Source: Gulosibacter hominis (GTDB taxonomy: Bacteria > Actinomycetota > Actinomycetes > Actinomycetales > Microbacteriaceae). From it: a stretch of DNA of 64,000 nucleotides. This document shows, piece by piece, positions 26,614-33,742 of the stretch (positions within the stretch are counted from its first letter, which is position 1; each line of letters begins with the position of its first letter). Position numbers and translations under genes: made by a program. The stretch lies in contig NZ_CAJGWQ010000001.1 of the NCBI RefSeq assembly GCF_904842695.1, positions 248,001 through 312,000 on the forward strand, read 5' to 3'. The notes under the pieces are model-generated. The model was not told where the DNA came from, did not search any database, and saw only the letters and a list, made by a program, of their open reading frames with translations.

Positions 26614-29600
26614 TTAACTGTCGGCTTCCGCTCCCTGCTTACGGCGAATCATCAATAGCCACAGCCCCAGCCCGGCGATCATCACCGTCAGCGCGATCAG
26701 GGTGTGTTGACCCTCAGCACCGGTACCGGCGAGCCCGTTGTTGTCAGCCTGGTTGTCTGCTGCGCTGCTGGATTCTTGGCCACTGGCGCCTGTCTCCCCT
26801 GGTGGAATTGGGGTGCCGGTGGCATCGTCTCCAGGTTGCTCATTGTCACCAGGGTTCTGACCGTCGCTCGGCGGGGTCGACGAGTCTTGCTCGCTTACCT
26901 CGACCTTGATCTCGGCCGTGATGCCGCCGGTGGTCACGCTGATGGTCGTAGCGCCCTTCGCAAGGGCCGTGACCTCGCCGGTAACCGGATCAACGGTGGC
27001 AACCTGTGGGTCGGAGCTCGACCACACGTGCGAGAGCGGTGCCTGCACGGGCATCACCGGCGGATTATTGTCGCCCTTACCCGCTGTGTTGATTGCGGTC
27101 GCGGTGTATTGACGGGTTTCGCCGACAGGCAGCGGCTCGGGATCGGTGTTCGTCGATCGGCCGTCAACCGGGCCCTGCTTATCTCCCTGATCGATCTCAA
27201 CCGATTGCAGCAGCGGTTCAACCGTGTACTGCACGGTACCGTCCGGGTTTACGTGAAAGAGAGCGAAGTGGTAGAAGCCGCCCTTGTCTGGCGCAGTGTA
27301 GGGTGGCGTGCCAATGTCTGCCACCGTGAACTGCGGGATACCCGTTTCAGCGGTTCCGGGTCGCCCCATTGGATCGATGAACTGGCTGGCGAACCCTCGA
27401 GAATGGCCGTAGAACACCACTACTCGTTTGTCGGGGTGAGCCTGCTTGTAATTATCGATGATTTGCAGGAACTGCTGCGCTTCCCAACGGTTCTGGAACT
27501 GGTTCGATTTATTTGGGAGCGGGTCGTACGCGGGCCAGTGCGTGGCAATAAACACCGTCTTGGTCGATGCTGACTCGAGTTCATTGACGAACCAGTCGTA
27601 CTGATACTCGCCAGGTACCTGCTGGCTCTGGCTGGCCGTCACTCCACCGCGCGAGCTGTCAACTGAGATAAACGTTGAGTCACCCTCAACAAAGCTGAAG
27701 TGTGTGTCTTGGCCGAATACGTCGTAGAAGTTGCCGTTGGCCGGAAGCGCGCCCTGGCTGACTTCGTGATTTCCGACGACGTCATACAGCGGTACGCCGA
27801 AGCCTTCCCACTTCTCCTTTGCGAATTGCAGGTTCTCAACGTCCCCGGTGTCGGAGATATCTCCGAGGCTCACAGCGATTTCGGGTCGACCTTCTTCCGC
27901 GAGCGGTTCGACGGTCTGTCCCGCTTGGCTGGTGTAGGTCTCCCCCTTGGTGCGCTTGGCCATGTTGTCGACGTTGACCGCGCTGGATGATTCGGGCTGA
28001 GCTGCAATCAGGTGACCGTCATCACCCATGATGTACGTGGTGCCGCCAGGTTTGAACGCCTCGGCACTATTTTCGTACTGCAGCCAGTCAGGGTTGCCAG
28101 ATGCGATGGGCTCGTAGTCATCCTCGGCTGCGCTCGGCGGGTAACTCAGTTCGGCTTTGGCAAGTTTGAAGGTGCCCGAACTCGCTTCTTTAGCGTTTTG
28201 TCCCACCCAGCGAATATTGCTGAAGTGCAACGGGTATTCGGTCAGCTTCCCCCAGCGCACCTTTTTGCGGATAGTGATCCACTTGTTGTACTGGTCAGGA
28301 CGGATTTCTGACCACAGAGCCTGCACCTGACCGTTCGCATCCACGAGATTGTTTACGAGCCAAGCCGGTTGCGGATTCTCGGCATCGTTTTCAATTTTTA
28401 CCGTGAAGTACACGTAGGTTGGCGCGATACCGTTTCGCTGTGGCACCTCAAAACTCGTGTCGCCATCGGGCAAAATCGTTACCGAGTGCTGTTTCGGGTC
28501 ATTGGGGAACGAAAAGTCGAAACTCACCGAACTCGACTGGTCGGAGCCTTCCGGCACATCATCGGATGCAACAAACCCGCTTTCAGGTTGAGTCGTCGCG
28601 CCGTCCTTGGGCTCGGTCTTGAACTTCGCAGGGTCATCCGCAACGAAGATCGTCTCGTAGTTTGAGCCCGAGCTGATTTGTGTGGCTGCTTTTTGGTCGC
28701 CGAGCGCGGCAGTCACCGTCACAACGCCTGCTCCAGCCTCCGCTGCAACGTAACGGCCATCCTTGCTGATCTCGCCGAGCTCTGCATTGTCAATCGACCA
28801 CTCGACCGACCCGGCGGGCAGCGCGACTTCCTGACCGTCCTTGATGCCGACGAGTGTCAGCTGCTGTTCATCGCCATTGTCGACACGCGGACTATCAGGA
28901 CTGACAGCGAGGCTGTCGAAGTCGCTGATGACCTCCACGTCAATCGTCTGTGCGATGCCGTTAACGCTGGCGGTGAGGGTCCCGGTTCCTGCCTCCTTAG
29001 CGGTGAAGGTACCGTTCTCCCAGCTGCCGAGTGACTCCGGAGCAACCGAAACGTCCACCGTGTCCCCGGTGGGATTGCCATTGCTATCGGCGGCAAATGC
29101 ACTCACCGAGGCTTTGGCACCGGCGGCCACCTGTAGCGGTTCGTTTCCGTTCAAATGTACTGATGTGGCAGAGCCGATCTCGGTGGCGGTGCTGTAAAGG
29201 AAGATTCCGTCCGAGACTGGACGTTCGGGGCCGCCTCCGGTTGCCGGGGCGTTCGCAACGGTGGTTTCGGTGTCTCCCGGCACGCGAGTAACCATCGTGC
29301 TCGATCCGCCACCGTCAAGCAACACTGCATCCGTGATGCCGAGTGATTTCAGGTAGTTGGCAACGTACTTCCAGTTGACCCCCAACGCAGTGTCGGCAGG
29401 CTGGCCACCGTCAAAGGTGATCAGCACGAGCTTGCCGTTGCGATCAACACCCGCGGCGGTTTCGGGATGCACTTTTTTGAGTGACGGCATTTGATGATTA
29501 GGGTCGTCAAACACCTCACCGTCCTGCAAGATTCGTCCCGGCCCCTGCACCATATCGGCGATGTCGTTGTTGGGTGCGATTTTCGATTCTGTGGTGATGC

Positions 29601-30444
29601 TAGAACCAGCCGCTGCGTTGTCGTGCAACCACTTGGCGCCCGAGCTGTCTGGTCCACCCGCGAGCAACCCGTAGGTCCCCTCGGACAGCTCGTCGAGTGC
29701 AGCGACGGTTTTCACTTCGCTAATCTGGATGGTCTTGCCGCCATCGGTTGAGGCACCGACGGCGAGAGTCTTCTCACCTTCAAGCCAGGTGCTGGCGACC
29801 TCGCCGAGACGGGGAGTGATCAGCGTAATTTGGTCTTCGCTTGCTCGGTCGATCCAGTTGATTGAGTCGAGCGCGTGTGTCCCTTGAGTTCCGGTGATTG
29901 TGCCGGAAAATTCTTGTTTGCCGATCTTGATCGAGCCGTCTTCAAGCACCGAGAAGGTGCCTTCCTGGTCGTGAGCCGGGCTCTTCCAGATTTCACCACC
30001 GGCGATATAGCCGAGGTTCGGTTGTCCGGACGCGTTGATGCGGAAATAACCGCCATTCACGCCAGCAATCGCTCCGGTGCGGTTCGCCATAGACGAAACC
30101 GCTTCGTTTTCGGGATCAATGATTCGATCATGTGAGCTGACGGTTCGCACCGCAACGTTGGGGTCGTTCGTGTCAGCGGTGACTATGTTGATGGGCTGGT
30201 GCCCTTCTACCGAGTCAATGATTTCTTCGGAGTATTCCACTCCATTGGTGAGCTGTAGCGGGGCGGTTGAGGTTCTTTTCGTGATCGTCGCCCAGCCCGC
30301 AATCTGTTCAGGCATCCAGGTGTTAGCGGTCGACGCGGCCCGAACTGGGCTGACCCCCGTCAGCAGCAAGGCGAATGCCGCAATGGTGGATGCAACCAAA
30401 GATCGGCTGCGGTTCGAGCGAGTAGCAGTACTTTTCGCGGGCAT
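26614..30444 (-). CDS. Sortase-anchored phosphodiester glycosidase / metallophosphoesterase fusion
   Basis: A 1,276-residue surface protein. Order: signal peptide (1-36, ending VRA); phosphodiester glycosidase domain of the NAGPA type (about 70-420; GVNGGYF 128-134 and LLDGGGSST 376-383); two Ig-like modules (about 425-590); a beta-rich region (640-770); calcineurin-like phosphoesterase (about 803-1085) with D809-G-H811, GDISD 861-865, GNHE 891-894, H969 in THWP and GHSR 1013-1016; a BIG2-type Ig domain (1110-1185); an acidic Pro/Ser/Asp spacer; LAGTG at 1238-1242, a membrane helix and a basic tail. NAGPA enzymes cleave GlcNAc-1-phosphodiester bonds and calcineurin-like domains release phosphate, so one protein could strip sugar-phosphate from wall polymers and then free phosphate (inference). 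The ATG at 30444 has GGAG upstream. No sortase gene is in the window. Confidence 0.85.
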   Translation of the reverse strand: MPAKSTATRSNRSRSLVASTIAAFALLLTGVSPVRAASTANTWMPEQIAGWATITKRTSTAPLQLTNGVEYSEEIIDSVEGHQPINIVTADTNDPNVAVRTVSSHDRIIDPENEAVSSMANRTGAIAGVNGGYFRINASGQPNLGYIAGGEIWKSPAHDQEGTFSVLEDGSIKIGKQEFSGTITGTQGTHALDSINWIDRASEDQITLITPRLGEVASTWLEGEKTLAVGASTDGGKTIQISEVKTVAALDELSEGTYGLLAGGPDSSGAKWLHDNAAAGSSITTESKIAPNNDIADMVQGPGRILQDGEVFDDPNHQMPSLKKVHPETAAGVDRNGKLVLITFDGGQPADTALGVNWKYVANYLKSLGITDAVLLDGGGSSTMVTRVPGDTETTVANAPATGGGPERPVSDGIFLYSTATEIGSATSVHLNGNEPLQVAAGAKASVSAFAADSNGNPTGDTVDVSVAPESLGSWENGTFTAKEAGTGTLTASVNGIAQTIDVEVISDFDSLAVSPDSPRVDNGDEQQLTLVGIKDGQEVALPAGSVEWSIDNAELGEISKDGRYVAAEAGAGVVTVTAALGDQKAATQISSGSNYETIFVADDPAKFKTEPKDGATTQPESGFVASDDVPEGSDQSSSVSFDFSFPNDPKQHSVTILPDGDTSFEVPQRNGIAPTYVYFTVKIENDAENPQPAWLVNNLVDANGQVQALWSEIRPDQYNKWITIRKKVRWGKLTEYPLHFSNIRWVGQNAKEASSGTFKLAKAELSYPPSAAEDDYEPIASGNPDWLQYENSAEAFKPGGTTYIMGDDGHLIAAQPESSSAVNVDNMAKRTKGETYTSQAGQTVEPLAEEGRPEIAVSLGDISDTGDVENLQFAKEKWEGFGVPLYDVVGNHEVSQGALPANGNFYDVFGQDTHFSFVEGDSTFISVDSSRGGVTASQSQQVPGEYQYDWFVNELESASTKTVFIATHWPAYDPLPNKSNQFQNRWEAQQFLQIIDNYKQAHPDKRVVVFYGHSRGFASQFIDPMGRPGTAETGIPQFTVADIGTPPYTAPDKGGFYHFALFHVNPDGTVQYTVEPLLQSVEIDQGDKQGPVDGRSTNTDPEPLPVGETRQYTATAINTAGKGDNNPPVMPVQAPLSHVWSSSDPQVATVDPVTGEVTALAKGATTISVTTGGITAEIKVEVSEQDSSTPPSDGQNPGDNEQPGDDATGTPIPPGETGASGQESSSAADNQADNNGLAGTGAEGQHTLIALTVMIAGLGLWLLMIRRKQGAEADS

Positions 30445-30502
30445 GCTGGCTCCAAATAATCGGACAGTCGCTGCGATGCGACCAAAACACAGACGCCTCT
30501 TG

Positions 30503-30522
30503 GTTAATGATCGCGTGTTAAT
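30503..30522. repeat. Direct GTTAAT repeats upstream of the surface phosphoesterase gene
   Basis: GTTAAT at 30503-30508 and again at 30517-30522 (14-base period), about 60-80 bases before the start codon. Could be a tandem regulator site; short enough to be chance. Confidence 0.3.
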
Positions 30523-30649
30523 TAAACGCACACACAGAATGAACGACGCGCCAAAGCAAAGTGTCGACCGGGTAAGAACTCCAGATCAACCCGGAGAAGA
30601 GCAGGTGCGTCTCGACACTCGCTTGGCAACATTGCCCGGAAAATGCACT

Positions 30650-30682
30650 GTGCGGGAGGCCTCTTCAGTGGCGCTCCCGCAC
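30650..30682 (-). terminator. Hairpin downstream of tRNA-Asn
   Basis: Nine-base stem GTGCGGGAG / CTCCCGCAC (30650-30658, 30674-30682) with a 15-base loop, 17 bases past the tRNA-Asn gene; CAGTGCATTTT follows on the minus strand. Confidence 0.6.
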
Positions 30683-30699
30683 TTTGCTTTGATGTTCAG

Positions 30700-30771
30700 C
30701 TCCCCGAGTTGGACTCGAACCAACAACCTGCCGGTTAACAGCCGGCTGCTCTGCCATTGAGCTATCGGGGA
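30700..30771 (-). tRNA. tRNA-Asn (anticodon GTT)
   Basis: Cloverleaf of 72 bases without encoded CCA: acceptor TCCCCGA/TCGGGGA, D arm GCTC/GAGC, anticodon loop CTGTTAA (anticodon GTT at 30737-30739), T loop TTCGAGT. It sits between the surface protein gene and the nitrilase-like gene. Confidence 0.95.
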
Positions 30772-30842
30772 AGGCAACTACGCCAGAGTAGCACGCCCCG
30801 CAAGACAAGTGAAATCGCCTCCGTCCGGCGTGTCGAACCCCA

Positions 30843-31616
30843 CTACTGGGCATAGAGCTCTGGTCGCCGTTGACCGATCTGCATCGACGGATGCGCACTG
30901 CGATCCACACACTCCAGCTCGACCACAACCGAGTCTTCACCGCTGTCGGCAAGCTGCGCAAGCACCGAACCATCAGCGGCCACCGCACGGCTGCCGCCAC
31001 AAAAATCGAATCCCGATTCGGCACCGCAGCGGTTGCTGTACGCCAGCGGCAGCGCGTTTTCAAACGCGCGAGCCCTACACGCGAGCAGATGGTCTTCGTA
31101 ATACGGATGCATATTGGCGCTCCCCGCGAGAATTACCTCGGCTCCGCGCAGCGCCAGTGTGCGCGATACCTCGGGAAACTCGAGCTCGAAGCAGTTCACA
31201 ATCCCGGCCCGCAGTCCGCCAATTTCCACCGGTTGGAGCTGGTCGCCCGCACTGAATGCCTCGGCCTCCCCACCGAACAGGTGGGTTTTGCGCACACTCG
31301 CCACCTGGCGGCCGTGTTCGTCGACAACGAGCATCGAGTTAAACACCCGCTCACCGTCGCCCTCGATATAGCCAAACACCGTGCCGCGCCCGGCGGCGCG
31401 GCACGCATCCGCAATTGCCGCCAGGCGTGCGTCCGCGCGCGGCAGCGCCAGCTCAGCGACGTTCGTGAGCGTATAGCCGGTCAAAAAGAGCTCCGGCAGC
31501 AGCACCACCTCGGCGCTGCTGCCGTGCACGAGCTCGATCACGCGCCGCACATTGTCATTAACAGCTCCCGGCAGCGGGGCTGCCTGCACGATTTCAACGC
31601 TCAGCTGCTGTTTCAT
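30843..31616 (-). CDS. Carbon-nitrogen hydrolase (nitrilase superfamily)
   Basis: A 257-residue single-domain hydrolase with the complete nitrilase triad: Glu42 in LLPELFL, Lys110 in VRKTHLFG and Cys142 in NCFELEFPE. The family cleaves C-N bonds in amides, nitriles or carbamoyl compounds; the substrate cannot be told from sequence. The FELEFPE pattern after the cysteine is seen in small aliphatic amidases and in omega-amidase-like enzymes. It is the last gene of a three-gene run (ABC ATPase, 2-hydroxyacid dehydrogenase, this gene), 18 bases after the dehydrogenase. Confidence 0.88.
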   Translation of the reverse strand: MKQQLSVEIVQAAPLPGAVNDNVRRVIELVHGSSAEVVLLPELFLTGYTLTNVAELALPRADARLAAIADACRAAGRGTVFGYIEGDGERVFNSMLVVDEHGRQVASVRKTHLFGGEAEAFSAGDQLQPVEIGGLRAGIVNCFELEFPEVSRTLALRGAEVILAGSANMHPYYEDHLLACRARAFENALPLAYSNRCGAESGFDFCGGSRAVAADGSVLAQLADSGEDSVVVELECVDRSAHPSMQIGQRRPELYAQ

Positions 31617-31634
31617 CGACCAGCGCCCCTATCG

Positions 31635-32648
31635 CTAGTAGCCCCGCACCGGGTCGGCAATACCCACAAACTCACCAGTGCGCAAAAACGCTGCCACGTT
31701 CAATCGCACGCGCTCGGCAAATAGCGGCGCAACCTGCTCGGGAGTATCAGCCGTGTGCGGAGTGATCAAACAGCGGACGTTCTGCCACAGCGGATGCTCG
31801 GCAGGCAGCGGCTCGGGATCGGTCACGTCAAGCCCGGCACCATAAATCTCACCCGCATCCAGCGCCGCAGCCAGCGCATCATTATCAACCAGCGGCCCGC
31901 GACCAACGTTCACCAGCACCGCCGTCGATTTCATCGCCCGCAGTCGCTCAGCGTTAATCATGTGGCGAGTTTCGTCGGTGTTTGGCGCGGCAAGCATCAC
32001 CACATCCGCATCCGGCAGCACCTCATCAAGCTCGGCAAAGGTGATCGTGCGGTCGGCACCGGGCACTTCACCGGCGCTGCGACGCACCACGGTTACCGTG
32101 CATCCAAATGGCGCGATCTGATCGATATAGGTGAGCGCAATCCCACCGGCACCAACAACCACAACGTTATTGCCGTACAGCGACAGCCCACCGTTTTTAC
32201 CCCACTCGGTGGCTCGCGCCCGCTGCACCACCAGCCGCTGCATCGCAAGCGTCATCATCAGCGCGTGCTCGGCAACCGGCTGCGAATAGGCGCCCTTTGC
32301 CGAAGTAAAAATCACACCCCGCTGGGCATGCGGCACAAGCCGCTTGGCATACGCATCAATACCGGCGAATGGCAGCTGCACCCAGCCAATCTGCGGATAC
32401 TGCTCGAGCGTTTCGATAAGCGTGTCGACATTGCTATACGAGGTGTAAACGATCCCGCGCGTTTCGTCGCTCAGCGGTGCAACGGTGCCGCCCGCCGCCG
32501 TAATCGCCGCATTTTCGTTTTCCTCGCGCCCGCGAACCGGCAGCACCGCAATCGGCCCGGCTTCGGGGCGCTGATCGTCGGGCAGCACGGTGGGAGCGAC
32601 TGCGATGCGGGCAGCGTGCTGTTTGGCGTCAGTGGCTGAAGTCACCAT
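31635..32648 (-). CDS. D-isomer-specific 2-hydroxyacid dehydrogenase
   Basis: NAD(P)-dependent reductase of 2-keto acids or its reverse; 337 residues. The cofactor fold shows VVGAGGIA (canonical GxGxxG with the last Gly changed to Ala). The catalytic Arg (NVGRGPLVD), Glu (DVTDPEPLP) and His (ITPHTAD) are all present, so an active enzyme is expected. Substrate is unknown; length and the C-terminal part are like the glyoxylate/hydroxypyruvate reductase group. Its ATG shares one base with the stop of the ABC ATPase (TAATG), so the two are translationally coupled. Confidence 0.9.
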   Translation of the reverse strand: MVTSATDAKQHAARIAVAPTVLPDDQRPEAGPIAVLPVRGREENENAAITAAGGTVAPLSDETRGIVYTSYSNVDTLIETLEQYPQIGWVQLPFAGIDAYAKRLVPHAQRGVIFTSAKGAYSQPVAEHALMMTLAMQRLVVQRARATEWGKNGGLSLYGNNVVVVGAGGIALTYIDQIAPFGCTVTVVRRSAGEVPGADRTITFAELDEVLPDADVVMLAAPNTDETRHMINAERLRAMKSTAVLVNVGRGPLVDNDALAAALDAGEIYGAGLDVTDPEPLPAEHPLWQNVRCLITPHTADTPEQVAPLFAERVRLNVAAFLRTGEFVGIADPVRGY

Positions 32649-33676
32649 TACTCCTTAACAGTTTCAGATTCGGATGCCGACTCGGCATCGGTATTAAAAA
32701 AGCGGGCGAACTCTGGTCGGTTTTCAACCAGCTGATCGCGGGCGGCCTCCTCGGCACGTTCGCGTTCATCCTCAGCGCTGAGTTCGACAAAAAGCCCCTC
32801 GACCACGCGCTCGGCCGCGGCGACCGTCTCTTTGTTGACGAGGCCCGGCAGCGGTGCCCGAGAAAATTCACGCGCATCCCGCAGCCGTCGCAAATACCCG
32901 TCGGCCGAACCACCCAGTGCCTCGTCGATGTCGCCCTGCGCGATCACCCTGCCGTCGTCCACGATCAGGATGTTTCGTGTCAGTCGTTCAATAGTGGCCA
33001 GATCATTACTGATCACAATCATGGTCAGTGCCCGGGCACGGTTGAGCCGCTCCAGCAGCGAAAACAGCGCCGGTCGCGCAATGATGTCAATACCCTGAGC
33101 GGGCTCATCGACAATCAGCACCGCCGGCTCAACTATGAGTGCCTGCGCGAACGCGACGCGTTGACGTTGACCGCGTGACAGTTCGTGCGGATAACGGTTG
33201 AGCACGCCCAGCTCGAGATCTACCGCGTCAATGAGCATGGCTGCAGCCCGCCCCAGCGCCTTGCGGTCAAAATTGCGGTCGCGGCTCAAAATCGGTTCGG
33301 CGATGTTTTCCGCAACCGTGAGATCCACACGCAACTCATTGCCCGATTCCTGCGCGAGATAGCCAACATCAAGACTCAGTCGGCGCAAATCCTCAGCGCT
33401 GGGGTTGCGCAAATCAATCCCCGCAACCTGCGCCCCGCCACCCGAAATCCACGGCCAATCAGCACCTCGGCCGAGCAAGCCCCGCCCGGAAAGCACCCGC
33501 CCCAGCGCGGTCTTACCGCTGCCAGCGGTGCCGACAATGCCGAGAATTTCACCGCGCGCCAGTTCAAAAGACACACCAGAAATCACGCGCTGGGATGCAT
33601 CCGCACGTTTGCGACCATAAGAAACCGACAGATCATCGGCAATGATCGCCGTGCCGGTAGCTGCCTGAGTTGCCAT
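32648..33676 (-). CDS. ABC transporter ATP-binding protein without permease partner
   Basis: A 342-residue protein with one ABC domain (about 10-265) of the peptide-transporter (DppD/DppF) type and an extra acidic C-terminal region. Walker A is G-T-A-G-S-G-K-T (49-56), the Q-loop glutamine is Gln109, the signature LSRGQ (166-170), and Walker B ends in D190-E191. The H-loop position reads V-I-S-N-D, with Asn224 where most members have His, so ATP hydrolysis may be slow or altered. No permease or binding protein gene is near; it is coupled to a dehydrogenase. The ATG lies 6 bases after a TAGGGT box. Confidence 0.85.
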   Translation of the reverse strand: MATQAATGTAIIADDLSVSYGRKRADASQRVISGVSFELARGEILGIVGTAGSGKTALGRVLSGRGLLGRGADWPWISGGGAQVAGIDLRNPSAEDLRRLSLDVGYLAQESGNELRVDLTVAENIAEPILSRDRNFDRKALGRAAAMLIDAVDLELGVLNRYPHELSRGQRQRVAFAQALIVEPAVLIVDEPAQGIDIIARPALFSLLERLNRARALTMIVISNDLATIERLTRNILIVDDGRVIAQGDIDEALGGSADGYLRRLRDAREFSRAPLPGLVNKETVAAAERVVEGLFVELSAEDERERAEEAARDQLVENRPEFARFFNTDAESASESETVKE

Positions 33677-33682
33677 GTATCG

Positions 33683-33688
33683 ACCCTA
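33683..33688 (-). promoter_or_regulatory. -10 box of the ABC ATPase operon (leaderless candidate)
   Basis: TAGGGT on the minus strand, 6 bases before the ATG at 33676. No clear -35 and no binding site. Confidence 0.45.
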
Positions 33689-33742
33689 CCGGGCAGCGCC
33701 CACGCCTATCCTCAGCGTGCGCGAGTCACGCATATGCCGCCG

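Noticed and set aside
26614-30444. Recent horizontal transfer of the large surface-protein gene
   Set aside because: It is next to a tRNA gene, but I see no attachment-site repeats, integrase or clear shift in base composition.
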